Assembly (NCBI GenBank): GCA_965116015.1
Contig: OZ220477.1
Span: forward strand, 1,612,001 to 1,676,000
DNA from: S5-327 sp965116015
GTDB taxonomy: Bacteria > Chloroflexota > Dehalococcoidia > Lucifugimonadales > Australimonadaceae
Reading direction: 5' to 3'
Length of the DNA stretch: 64,000 bases
Below the pieces are notes generated by a model. The model saw only the letters and a program-made list of their open reading frames with translations. It had not been told where the DNA came from and made no database searches. Shown one piece after another: positions 8,716-16,697 of this stretch. The stretch's first letter is position 1. The number at the start of each line of letters is the position of its first letter. The position numbers and the translations under genes were made by a program.

Positions 8716-10353
8716 CTACGAACCTGGCGGACGGCTCGGTCCTCCGGGGCGCGGGCGGTTGCGGTTCTGTTTGTTGTTGGGGCGCGCTCCGCCTCGGCGG
8801 CGTCCGCCGCCTCCGGCGCGGCGGGTGTTCGCCGGGGCGCCGAGGATGTCTTCCGCAAAGCGAATGGTGGGGCCGCCGCCGATCCGCTCCGGAACTCTCC
8901 AGACGTCGTCGTCGAGGATGGCTTCGCCGTCGATTGCTTCCTCGATGACGATCTCTTCTTCGATCGGGGCTTCGGCGTCGAGCGATTCGAGGGCGAGGAG
9001 TTCTTCGGGGCTGAGTCCTTTGGATGGTTCGGGCCCCGCCGCGATCGAGGCTTCGGCAGCCGCCTGCTCAGCTTCGAGTTCGGCCATAATGGCGGCCTCT
9101 TCCGCTTCGCGGGCGGCGCGAGTTTCTTCGTCCTCTTCCTCTTCGGCGGCGGTTGCGGTTTCGACGCCATCGAGCTTGGCCGCAGCCTGTTCGGCGCCGT
9201 CGGTCGCTTCAGCCGGCGCGGCCTCGGCGGCAAGCGCTCCGGCTGCGGCAGCCTCCGCCGCTTCGCGCTCGGCGACTTCGTCTTCGATCTGCACTTTCAT
9301 GCGCTCGATCTCGATTTCGGTCGAGCTCTTGATGTCGATTTTCCAGCCGGTGAGCTTGGCGGCGAGGCGAGCGTTCTGTCCTTCGCGTCCGATAGCGAGT
9401 GAGAGCTGGCGGTCGGAGACGATGACCATGGCGGATTGGGCGTCGGAGTTGAGTTCAACGCGCAGGGGTTGGGCTGGGCTGAGCGCGTTGGAGGCGAATA
9501 CGGACATATCGCGCGACCACTGGATGACGTCGATCTTCTCGCCCTGTAGTTCGTTGACGATGTTCTGGATGCGGATGCCGCGCAAGCCGACGCAGGCTCC
9601 GACGGGGTCGACGCCGTCTTGCAGGGCGTGGACGGCGACTTTGGAGCGGCTTCCTGGTTCGCGGGCGATGCCTCGAATCTCGACGATGCCGTTGTAGATT
9701 TCGGGGACTTCCATTTCGAAGAGGCGGCGCAGGAGGTCGGGGTGCGTTCGCGAGACGATGATTTCGGGGCCGCGCTGGGTGCGGCTTACTTCGAGGATCA
9801 TCACTTTGAGTTTCATCCCGGGTCGGTATCGCTCGCCGGGGGCTTGTTCTCCAGGCGGGAGCAGGGCGGTCGCGCGGCCGTTGAGGTCCATTGTGATGAC
9901 GCCGCCGTATCCGCGCTGGACGGTGGAGGTGTAGACCTCGCCCTCTTTTTCGGCGAACTCGGCGTAGACGAGCTCGCGCTCGGCCTCGCGCAGGCGCTGA
10001 ATCACCACTTGTTTGGCCGTTTGGGCCGCGATGCGCCCGGCAACCTGCGGCTCGATAGGGAATTCGAGGGTGTCGCCGATCTGGAGGGGTTTGCCGGGGC
10101 GCGTCTCCTGCGCCTCGGCGAGCGTCATCTCGGCGAGGTCGTTGGCGACCTCTTCGACGATTGTTTTGAGCTGGAAGACTTGCTCGTCGCCGGTGGCGGG
10201 GTCGAGGTGGACGCGCACGTTGCTCTGGCCGGCGGGGCCTTCCTTGCGGTAGGCGGAGGCAAGGGCCGCCTCGACCGCGGATACGACCATATCTTGCGGA
10301 AGGTTGCGTTCAGCGGCCAGTTGCGTGACTGCGATCAGGAATTCACTCTTCAT
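8716..10353 (-). CDS. nusA: Transcription termination/antitermination protein NusA with acidic and Arg/Gly tail
   Basis: 545 residues from ATG at 10353, which has GAGGGA just upstream; the frame is open further upstream but only as shadow sequence. Order: N-terminal RNAP-binding domain (MKSEFLIAVTQLAAERNLPQ), S1 domain, then KH1 and KH2 (GACVGLRGIRIQNIVNELQG, AIGREGQNARLAAKLTGW). NusA controls pausing, termination and antitermination. After KH2, from about residue 350, comes a long Glu/Ala-rich acidic stretch and then a basic Gly/Arg/Asn tail (RRAGGGGRRRGGARPNNK). This tail replaces the AR repeats of E. coli NusA. It heads the operon with rnpM, infB, rbfA and truB. Confidence 0.96.
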   Translation of the reverse strand: MKSEFLIAVTQLAAERNLPQDMVVSAVEAALASAYRKEGPAGQSNVRVHLDPATGDEQVFQLKTIVEEVANDLAEMTLAEAQETRPGKPLQIGDTLEFPIEPQVAGRIAAQTAKQVVIQRLREAERELVYAEFAEKEGEVYTSTVQRGYGGVITMDLNGRATALLPPGEQAPGERYRPGMKLKVMILEVSRTQRGPEIIVSRTHPDLLRRLFEMEVPEIYNGIVEIRGIAREPGSRSKVAVHALQDGVDPVGACVGLRGIRIQNIVNELQGEKIDVIQWSRDMSVFASNALSPAQPLRVELNSDAQSAMVIVSDRQLSLAIGREGQNARLAAKLTGWKIDIKSSTEIEIERMKVQIEDEVAEREAAEAAAAGALAAEAAPAEATDGAEQAAAKLDGVETATAAEEEEDEETRAAREAEEAAIMAELEAEQAAAEASIAAGPEPSKGLSPEELLALESLDAEAPIEEEIVIEEAIDGEAILDDDVWRVPERIGGGPTIRFAEDILGAPANTRRAGGGGRRRGGARPNNKQNRNRPRPGGPSRPPGS

Positions 10354-10414
10354 CGCGTCCCTCGTTCTCTCGCTCTCGTCTCCAGCGGCGGTTCGTTGCT
10401 CTTTAGAATAACGA

Positions 10415-10438
10415 GAGAGTGGGCCCCTGCCCACTCTC
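10415..10438 (-). promoter_or_regulatory. Perfect 10-bp hairpin in the nusA leader
   Basis: Arms 10415-10424 and 10429-10438 pair perfectly (GAGAGTGGGC with GCCCACTCTC) around a 4-base loop. It would be the first element of the transcript made from the predicted promoter at 10448-10476. There is no U-run after it, so it is not a classic terminator. It could be a 5'-stabilising hairpin or an autoregulatory site. Confidence 0.6.
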
Positions 10439-10447
10439 GCCAGCTCT

Positions 10448-10476
10448 ATTGTACGCCCCGAGGCGGGCATCCTCAA
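10448..10476 (-). promoter_or_regulatory. Predicted sigma70-type promoter for the nusA operon
   Basis: On the minus strand a -35 box TTGAGG (10476-10471) and a -10 box TACAAT (10453-10448) are separated by exactly 17 bases. Transcription would begin near 10441, giving a leader of roughly 88 nt before nusA that starts with the hairpin at 10438-10415. Confidence 0.65.
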
Positions 10477-10603
10477 CCTTTCTTGTTTCCGCTCTTGTTT
10501 CCGCCCGTCTTGTTTCGGACTGCTGGCAGGGCAGCCGCGCGGCGGCGCAGGCTGGGAGCGCAAGGGTATACTGCGGCTTGAGACCGGCACGGGAGGAAAG
10601 GCG

Positions 10604-11806
10604 ATGCAGTGGGCGTCCAGTCTTTCGCGTCTGCCTGAACTGGATGACGCGCTCGATGAGTGCAGGGCGTTGCTCGACGAATCTCTTGGGGACAGCGCCG
10701 AGGCGGATGTCGTCGCTGTTTTCGCCTCGCCCGGCCACCATCGCGACACGCGCCCGCTCACGGGGTCGGCGCGCGCACGGTTCCCGCGCGCCGCGATCAT
10801 TGGGTGTTCGGGGTCTGGCGTTATTGGTTCGGGGCGCGAGGAGGAGGATGCTCCGGCGCTTTCGATCACTGCGGGCATCTTGCCGGATGTCGAGTTGCGC
10901 GGGTTCCACGTTGTCAGCGGCGACTTGCCTTCGCCGGACGCGCCGCCTGAGGCGTGGGCGGCCATTGTCAACGCCGCGCAGGATCCGGCGCCGCACTTCA
11001 TCATCCTTGCCGATCCGTTCACGATGGACGGCGAGGCTCTGCTCGCTGGTCTCGATTACGCGTTTCCCGCGTCGGCGAAGATCGGGGGTCTCGCCAGCGG
11101 GGGCAATCAGCTGACGCCCCACGCTCTCTTTCTCAACGACGCTGTGCATCGCGAGGGGGCGGTGGGGCTGGCTCTTTCGGGCAATGTTGTGGTCGACACT
11201 GTCGTTGCGCAGGGATGCCGGCCCATCGGGGAGCCTATGCGGGTAACGGAGGCGGAGCGCAACTTGATCAAGTCGGTCGACGGCGAGCGTCCGCTCGACC
11301 GGCTGCAGAGCGTTTACGAGGAGCTCGAGGAGCGCGACCGCCAACTGATGCAACGGAATCTGTTTATGGGGATCGCGATGGATCCTCTGGTGGAGCGTCC
11401 GTCGGCGGGCGATTTTCTTATTCGCAATGTTATGGGGGTGGATCCGCGCGGGGGAGCGGTGGCGGTGGGGGCGATCGTGCGGGAGGGTCAGATCGTGCAG
11501 TTTCATGTGCGCGACGCGGAGGCTTCGTCGGAGGATCTGCGTCGCACGCTTGCGAATTATCTTGCGGCAGCGGGCGGACGCGCCGCCGCAGGGGCTCTGC
11601 TTTTCTCGTGCACAGGACGCGGGCGGCATCTGTACGGGGAGGCGAATCACGACACGGGCATTTTCGGGGAGATGGTGGGCGGGTTGCCTCTGGGCGGGTT
11701 CTTCTGCAATGGGGAGATAGGGCCAGTCGCGGGGACAACGTATCTTCATGGGTACACGAGCTCGTTCGCGCTGTTTCGTCCGCGGGCTGTTTCGGGCGAA
11801 GCGTGA
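10604..11806 (+). CDS. FIST N/C-domain signal-transduction protein
   Basis: 400 residues. The protein matches the FIST architecture: an N-terminal FIST domain (ADVVAVFASPGHH, AAIIGCSGSGVIGSG, GLASGGNQLTPHALFLND) and a FIST_C domain (AGALLFSCTGRGRHLYGEANHD, GGLPLGGFFCNGEIGPVAG). FIST domains are thought to sense small ligands, possibly amino acids, often beside kinases; here the protein stands alone, with no kinase or output domain. A strong ribosome-binding site GGGAGGAAAG precedes the ATG. It is divergent from nusA and shares a 250-bp intergenic region with it. Confidence 0.93.
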   Translation: MQWASSLSRLPELDDALDECRALLDESLGDSAEADVVAVFASPGHHRDTRPLTGSARARFPRAAIIGCSGSGVIGSGREEEDAPALSITAGILPDVELRGFHVVSGDLPSPDAPPEAWAAIVNAAQDPAPHFIILADPFTMDGEALLAGLDYAFPASAKIGGLASGGNQLTPHALFLNDAVHREGAVGLALSGNVVVDTVVAQGCRPIGEPMRVTEAERNLIKSVDGERPLDRLQSVYEELEERDRQLMQRNLFMGIAMDPLVERPSAGDFLIRNVMGVDPRGGAVAVGAIVREGQIVQFHVRDAEASSEDLRRTLANYLAAAGGRAAAGALLFSCTGRGRHLYGEANHDTGIFGEMVGGLPLGGFFCNGEIGPVAGTTYLHGYTSSFALFRPRAVSGEA

Positions 11807-11846
11807 GCGCGAGCGGGAGCGACAACAGGAATCAGGAGGAGCGCAT

Positions 11847-12584
11847 ATGCGTGGATTGAGCGGGCGCGCGGCGGTAATCACCGGCGGGGCGCGAGGGCTG
11901 GGGAGGGCCGCCGCCGAGCGGCTGGCGGAGGAGGGAGCGAAGGTGGGGATACTTGATCTGCGGGGCGACGAGGCGGAGGAGGCGGCGCGGTCGCTTGACG
12001 GGGCGGCGTTCGCGTGCGACACGACGAGCGAGGAGCAGCTTGCCGCGGCTATGCGAGGGGCCGCCGACCGGTTGGGGGGAATCGATATTCTGGTGAACAA
12101 CGCGGGGCTGATCGCTCCCCGGAAGGACTGGCAGACGTGGACGAAGGAGGAGGTCGAGCGGTTCGCCGAGGTGAATTACATCGGTTATTTTCTGGCTATC
12201 AAGGCGGCGCATCCCTACCTGAGGGCGAGCGGGAACGGGCGGATCATCAATGTCGCCTCGCGGACGTTTTTTATGGGGAATCCGGGGCAAACGCCGTATG
12301 TTTCCGCCAAGGGGGCGGTTATCGGGCTGAGCTGGAATATGGCGAAGGAGCTTGGGGGGGATCGCATCACTGTCAACGCGGTTATGCCGGGGCAAGTGGC
12401 GACGCCCGGGACGCTCGAGTACAACGACGAGGAGATGTTCAACCGCACGATGCAGAACCAGGCGATCAAGGAGCGCGTCTACCCTGAGCATCTCGCGGCT
12501 CTGATCGCCTTTCTCGCGAGCGACGACGCCGCGATGATCTCCGGGCAGTCCATCGTTGTCGACGGCGGGGGGCTGCTGCACTAG
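11847..12584 (+). CDS. Short-chain dehydrogenase/reductase (SDR)
   Basis: 245 residues. The start at 11847 has AGGAGGA seven bases upstream; an earlier in-frame start at 11748 would overlap the FIST gene and add a non-homologous stretch. The Rossmann motif TGGARGLG (12-19), the NNAG motif (84-87) and the catalytic Ser138, Tyr151 and Lys155 (YVSAK) are all present, so this is an active classical SDR, about 250 residues as usual. It oxidises or reduces a hydroxyl/carbonyl with NAD(P)(H). The FabG-like C-terminus IAFLASDDAAMISGQSIVVDGG is seen. The substrate is unknown. Confidence 0.94.
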   Translation: MRGLSGRAAVITGGARGLGRAAAERLAEEGAKVGILDLRGDEAEEAARSLDGAAFACDTTSEEQLAAAMRGAADRLGGIDILVNNAGLIAPRKDWQTWTKEEVERFAEVNYIGYFLAIKAAHPYLRASGNGRIINVASRTFFMGNPGQTPYVSAKGAVIGLSWNMAKELGGDRITVNAVMPGQVATPGTLEYNDEEMFNRTMQNQAIKERVYPEHLAALIAFLASDDAAMISGQSIVVDGGGLLH

Positions 12585-12660
12585 GGAGGCGGGTTCGTCG
12601 CTTCTCGGGGCGGGCTCGTTCCGTGGGCGAGGACGGAGCGGGCGAGCAGGGAGGGTTCCA

Positions 12661-12849
12661 ATGTTCAACGGGTGCACGACGACGCGGATTTTCTGCCGCC
12701 CGAACTGCCCTCCGGGGCGGAGGACGAAACCTGCGCACAGGATGTCGTTCGCCTCGGAGGGGGCAGCGCGGGCTGCGGGGTTTCGTCCGTGCAAGGTGTG
12801 CAAGCCGCTCGACGGTCCGCCGGGGCCGTGGATCGGGAAGCGGCGTTAG
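12661..12849 (+). CDS. Stand-alone Ada-type zinc-binding domain protein
   Basis: 62 residues: MFNGCTTTRIFCRPNCPPGR, then a linker, then FRPCKVCKPL. The four cysteines C12-x3-C16 and C44-x2-C47 have the spacing of the N-terminal Ada domain, where the first one accepts the methyl group from DNA methylphosphotriesters. TTRIFCRP matches the Ada consensus TTGIYCRP. Neither the AraC-type DNA-binding part nor the methyltransferase part follows. The start has GGGAGG eight bases upstream, so it is probably a real small gene rather than a broken ada. It could be a free repair or metal-binding module; function unproven. Confidence 0.78.
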   Translation: MFNGCTTTRIFCRPNCPPGRRTKPAHRMSFASEGAARAAGFRPCKVCKPLDGPPGPWIGKRR

Positions 12850-12910
12850 GGCGAACGGCGACGCCGCGCGCAGCAGGGAGCGCGGGCGGCTGCAACGAGT
12901 GCGGCAGCAG

Positions 12911-12996
12911 CGGGTTATCCGCGCGGGAGTGGGGCTGTTCTGTAGAGCCGTCGCACGAAGCGGTTGCCGGGTTATCCGCGCGGGAGTGGGGCTGTT
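12911..12996. repeat. 29-bp perfect direct repeat, two copies
   Basis: The same 29 bases occur at 12911-12939 and 12968-12996, beginning cgggttatccgcgcgggagt. The copies are 57 bp apart start to start. They lie in the 270-bp gene-free region between the Ada-type gene and the hydrolase at 13121, where I see no other gene or RNA. With only two copies and no cas genes it is not a CRISPR array. Confidence 0.85.
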
Positions 12997-13120
12997 GTCG
13001 GGCTGCGCACCGCACGGGGTCGCGTAAGCGGGCTGCGCTCGTCGCTGGTAAGGGCGCGCCTATGTGCGCACTGCACGGCGGCTATTCTCGCTGGGGAATG
13101 AGGGAGCCGTCGATATTGGG

Positions 13121-14056
13121 CTAGTTTGCGGGAGGGGTTCCGGGGTTGAGGAGCTCCTCGTAGTAGGCGAGGAGGAAGCGTTCGTAGTTGTCGGTGTAGT
13201 CGTTCCAGGCCTGGCCGTGGGCGCATTCTTCGTAGATGGTCATACGCGGGGGCTGGGAGAGCGCGGCGCGGAGGCGGGCAAGGTGCTCGATGGCGATGCG
13301 CTCGTCGTCGCGGCAGTGGGTCAGCGCGATTGGGTAGTCGTAGGCCGCCATTATGCTCTCGGGCGCCATTTCGTTGAGGTCGATTCCTTTGGCTGCGCGC
13401 GAGAGCCAGACGATTCCGGGGCGCAGGCTCGCGGCTGCCCATTGGGGGAGGATGGTGCGGCCGGCGACTTCCTGCACGACGAGGTCGCTCAGGGCGGCGA
13501 AAGCGGAGTCGGCGAAGACGCCGGCTATGCGGGGATCTTCGGCTCCGGCCATAAGGGCGATGGCGGCGCCGAACGAGAGGCCGTGCAAGAAGACGGCGCT
13601 TTCTTTGTCTTCTTTGGCTTCCTGGGCTTCTCGCTTGGCGACGACGTAGTCGACCGCGCCGAGGACATCATCGATCTCGTGGAGTCCTGCGCCCATTGCG
13701 GCTTTGTCGGATTCGCCGTGGCCGCGCAGGTCGAATGTGAGGACTGAGTATCCGTTTTCGATGAGGGCGTTGATGAGCGCGAGCCGGTAGCCTTTGTTGC
13801 TGTCGACGCCGTGGACTCGGATGACGATGGCCTTAGGGTTTTTGACAGGGATCCACCACCCTCGGAGGGTGATATCGGGCCAGCCTCGGGGGGAGAATTC
13901 GATTTCTTCGTAGGCGAGGCCGTAGGCGTCGGGGCGCTCTTCAACGGGGACAGCTTCGGCGCTGAGCGATGCGCTGACGATGAACCAGGAGGCTCCGAGG
14001 TAGCCGACTGCGAGCAGGAGGACGCCCACGGCGGCGATGGCGAGGTTGCGTTTCAT
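13121..14056 (-). CDS. Membrane-anchored alpha/beta hydrolase
   Basis: 311 residues from the ATG at 14056 (MKRNLAIAAVGVLLL); an earlier in-frame start at 14083 is less likely because it precedes the signal-anchor. One N-terminal membrane segment of about 20 residues places the enzyme on the outer face of the cytoplasmic membrane. The hydrolase fold shows HGVDSNKGYR, the FDLRGHGESD strand and the nucleophile elbow HGLSFGAA. The acid CRDDERI and His in ECAHGQAW complete a plausible triad. Similar proteins are annotated as lysophospholipase-like or serine aminopeptidase S33. The substrate is unknown. Confidence 0.87.
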   Translation of the reverse strand: MKRNLAIAAVGVLLLAVGYLGASWFIVSASLSAEAVPVEERPDAYGLAYEEIEFSPRGWPDITLRGWWIPVKNPKAIVIRVHGVDSNKGYRLALINALIENGYSVLTFDLRGHGESDKAAMGAGLHEIDDVLGAVDYVVAKREAQEAKEDKESAVFLHGLSFGAAIALMAGAEDPRIAGVFADSAFAALSDLVVQEVAGRTILPQWAAASLRPGIVWLSRAAKGIDLNEMAPESIMAAYDYPIALTHCRDDERIAIEHLARLRAALSQPPRMTIYEECAHGQAWNDYTDNYERFLLAYYEELLNPGTPPAN

Positions 14057-14339
14057 TACGGCGCATTGTACTTGCCGCTCCACATCCCGCGCCCCTCGCG
14101 CGGCGGCGCGGGGGTTCGCCGAGTTCTCTACCCGCCTGGGCGTTTCTCATCGACCCCGTGGCGGCGGATGAGCGCCTGGGGGTTCCCCCTACCCGCCGGG
14201 CGTTTCCACAGCAACGCCTGTGCCGGAGCCGACTGACACAGGGTTCTCCCCTACCCTCTTGGGGCATTCTTGGGCGTTCGGCTGGATCGGGGCGAAAGCT
14301 GGAGCGGCGCAGGAGTTCGGCGGAAGCGGAGGGCGATAG

Positions 14340-14657
14340 CTAGCTATCGCCGTCGGTTGCGGCGAGGAGGGCCATGCCTTTCTCTGTGGGAACGTAGGCG
14401 TGGATAGCGCGGGCGGTTTCGTCGGTCTGGCGGACGTAGCCGCCCTCTACAAGGCCGCGGAGCGCGGTTTCGCCGAGATAGGGAGGGAGGCGGAGCACGT
14501 GGTCGGGGACGGGGGCTTTGCGCTCGGCGTGAAGTTGGGCGACGCGGCGGAGGAGCTTGAGCGGGTAGGAGCGCACCTCGCCGGCGAGGCTCCGGAGCGG
14601 GCCGGTTTCGGCGAGTTTCGCCTCGGACTCGCGGATGCGCTGCTCTGGGGTTGTCAC
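14340..14657 (-). CDS. Small winged-helix-like protein of unknown function
   Basis: 105 residues if it starts at the GTG at 14657, which overlaps the pyrD stop as GTGA, a typical coupled junction. A further upstream ATG at 14696 would overlap pyrD by 43 bp. The C-terminal half reads PPYLGETALRGLVEGGYVRQ ... HAYVPTEKGMALLA, which looks like a winged-helix with a wing-strand pattern (GYV.....YVPTEKG). I do not recognise a family. It may be a small DNA-binding or accessory protein co-expressed with pyrD. Confidence 0.6.
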   Translation of the reverse strand: MTTPEQRIRESEAKLAETGPLRSLAGEVRSYPLKLLRRVAQLHAERKAPVPDHVLRLPPYLGETALRGLVEGGYVRQTDETARAIHAYVPTEKGMALLAATDGDS

Positions 14658-15679
14658 AGGTTCCGCCTCGGCGGGGGGTTGCGCAGGCCTCTGCATATGT
14701 CGTCGACGAGCGCGGGGCCTTGGTATACGAGGGCTGTGTAGAGCTGCACGGTGTCGGCGCCCGCCTCGAGCGCGGCGCGGGCGTCGGCGGCGGAGGCGAT
14801 TCCGCCGCAGGCGTTAAGGGTAAGGCGCTGGCCGATCTCGGAGCGGATCTCGGGGAGCATCCGCAACAGGTTGGCGTAGATGGCGCGTCCGCTCAGGCCG
14901 CCGCGGCCGACAGCGAGCCTGGCGTCGTCGACGGGGATGGTGTTGGCGGCGGTGACGCCGTCGACGCCGGCTTCGCGACAGGCGCGGGCAAGGGCGAGGA
15001 TCTGTTCGCGCCCGGCGTCGTTGGCGTAGGGGGGGAGTTTCACGAACAGCGGCTTGGCGCGCCCTTTCGCGAGGAGGGCGAGGAGGGCGCGCAGGGTCGC
15101 GGGGTCGTGGAACCGGCGCAGTCCAGCGGTGTTGGGAGAGCTGATGTTGAGTTCGATGGCGTCGGCGACGCGCGACAGTTGCGCGAGGCACCGAAGCGTT
15201 TCTTCTTCGTCGAGCGCGGCGATGCTGACGAAGACGCGCGCGGGAGCGCGGCGGAGTCGTTCGAGCCGGGCAACTGCTTTCCCCAGGCCGTCGCTGGGGA
15301 ATCCTAAGGCGTTGATGGCCGATTCGGACTCGGGGAGGCGCAGTAAGCGGGGCTTGGCGTTGCCGGCGCAGGGGCGGGCGGTGACTGTGCCGCCAACGAC
15401 GTATCCGAATCCCCAATCGCCGAGGGCGTCGAGGTAGGCGCATCGTTTGTCGAGCCCTGCGGCGAGGCCGACGGGGTTGCGGAGTTCGATTCCGGCGATG
15501 GTTGCGGGAAGGGCTGTGTCGGCGTTCGATGGAGCGAGAGCGCGCCAGAAGGGGCGAACGGCGAGGGTGCGCTCGTTGGCGTTCATCGCGGTTTCCGGGG
15601 GCAGTCTGAAGAGGAGGGGGCGAACGAAGCGGCGGTAGGCGACGCCCCAAAGAAGCTTGCGTGCGATACGTGTGAGCAG
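14654..15679 (-). CDS. pyrD: Dihydroorotate dehydrogenase (quinone), class 2; start codon non-standard
   Basis: Catalyses dihydroorotate to orotate in pyrimidine synthesis, passing electrons to quinone at the membrane. LAAGLDKRCAYLDALGDWGF, NISSPNTAGLR and the FMN-binding NACGGIASAADARAALEAGA are classic. The first ATG (15586) gives MNANERT, but the in-frame sequence just before it reads YRRFVRPLLFRLPPETA, a good match to the N-terminal membrane helix of class 2 enzymes (YPFVRKALFQLDPE in E. coli). No ATG, GTG or TTG lies in that extension; a CTG at 15679, 2 bp after the greA stop, is the best candidate and is used for the coordinates. An ATG start at 15586 would remove the quinone-site helix. 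Confidence 0.85.
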   Translation of the reverse strand: MLTRIARKLLWGVAYRRFVRPLLFRLPPETAMNANERTLAVRPFWRALAPSNADTALPATIAGIELRNPVGLAAGLDKRCAYLDALGDWGFGYVVGGTVTARPCAGNAKPRLLRLPESESAINALGFPSDGLGKAVARLERLRRAPARVFVSIAALDEEETLRCLAQLSRVADAIELNISSPNTAGLRRFHDPATLRALLALLAKGRAKPLFVKLPPYANDAGREQILALARACREAGVDGVTAANTIPVDDARLAVGRGGLSGRAIYANLLRMLPEIRSEIGQRLTLNACGGIASAADARAALEAGADTVQLYTALVYQGPALVDDICRGLRNPPPRRNL

Positions 15680-15681
15680 GG

Positions 15682-16527
15682 TTAGAACGCGACCGAAACG
15701 ATTCTGTAGGTCCGCGCGCCTTTGGGTGTCTTGACCTCGACCGTCTCGCCCTCGGAGTGATTTACGATTGCCTCGCCGACAGGGGAAGCGGTAGAGATCT
15801 TGCGCTCGGCGGGATTGGCTTCGATGGAGTCGACAAGGGTGTAGGAGACGTCCTTGCTGTCGGCGTCGCGCAGGACGACGGTGGCGCCGAGGGCGGCCTT
15901 GGCATGCTTCGCCCTGCGGGAAGTGTCGATGAGGACGGCGCTGCGGACGATCTCTTCGAGCTCGCGGATGCGGGCTTCGGTCTGCCCTTGCTCGTCCTTG
16001 GCGGCGTCGAGGGGGGCGTTCTCGCGGAAGTCTTTGTCGGCTGCGGCGTTGCGGATGGCCGCCACGATTTCGGGGCGTTGCTCTTTGAGGGCTGCGAGTT
16101 CGGCTTTTGCTTTCTCCAAGCCGCTCTCGGTCATTTCCCGCTGCCTCTGCTCGGAGTCGGCTTTAGCGTCGGCGGCCGCTTTCATCGTTGCGCGGGGAAT
16201 CTTGACGTGAGCGGAGAGGCTGTGGTCTGTGAATTTCTCTTTTCTGAGGTAGACGAGGAAGCTCTTCACTGGCTCGAGGCGGCCTTTGATGTCGCCTCCT
16301 GAACGCACGACGTTCTCGGCGTAGCCGGCCACCTCGGGAGGAGTGAGGAGCTCTACGCTGCGGCGGAGGCCGATGAATCTGCCGAATCGGTGGAGTTCCT
16401 GTCGTCCGTACGCGTCGATATTGAGTGTGTCGCTGGCGCGTTTCCTGGCGCCGGTTTTCGCGGGGCTCGGGCCGGCGAGGTAGCGTGAGAGGGCTTCTTC
16501 AAGGGAAGGTTTCGGGCTATCGTTCAA
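15682..16527 (-). CDS. greA: GreA/GreB-type transcript cleavage factor fused to an integrase-like N-terminal domain
   Basis: 281 residues from a TTG start (GreA is normally about 158). Residues about 120-281 are GreA: a long coiled coil (SGLEKAKAELAALKEQRPEIVAAI, DFRENAPLDAAKDEQGQTEARI) with the acidic tip, then the globular domain (VSYTLVDSIEANPAERKISTASPVGEAIV). This half rescues backtracked RNA polymerase. Residues 1-110 are extra and resemble the SAM-like core-binding domain of tyrosine recombinases (LHRFGRFIGLRRSVELLTPP, VKSFLVYLRKEKF), but there is no catalytic recombinase part. It ends next to pyrD. Confidence 0.85.
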   Translation of the reverse strand: MNDSPKPSLEEALSRYLAGPSPAKTGARKRASDTLNIDAYGRQELHRFGRFIGLRRSVELLTPPEVAGYAENVVRSGGDIKGRLEPVKSFLVYLRKEKFTDHSLSAHVKIPRATMKAAADAKADSEQRQREMTESGLEKAKAELAALKEQRPEIVAAIRNAAADKDFRENAPLDAAKDEQGQTEARIRELEEIVRSAVLIDTSRRAKHAKAALGATVVLRDADSKDVSYTLVDSIEANPAERKISTASPVGEAIVNHSEGETVEVKTPKGARTYRIVSVAF

Positions 16528-16697
16528 AGCTGCGCCTCGACTTGGAGGATAATGTTCCTGTAATCTGTAATGTTAGGGGCGCTCATACTTGACGTCAACG
16601 GCGCGGGGCACGGCGTTCGAGCGTTTACCTGACTATCCCTCGTGGGGTAAGCTTGTAGGGGGAGGGTCTGAGGAGGCCCTGAGGAGCGTCAGCGACA

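Noticed and set aside
10403..12100. 565-residue minus-strand frame opposite the FIST gene
   Set aside because: Shadow of a well-conserved FIST protein and of the dehydrogenase start.
12911..12996. CRISPR-like repeat pair
   Set aside because: Only two copies, spacer of 28 bp, and no cas genes nearby.
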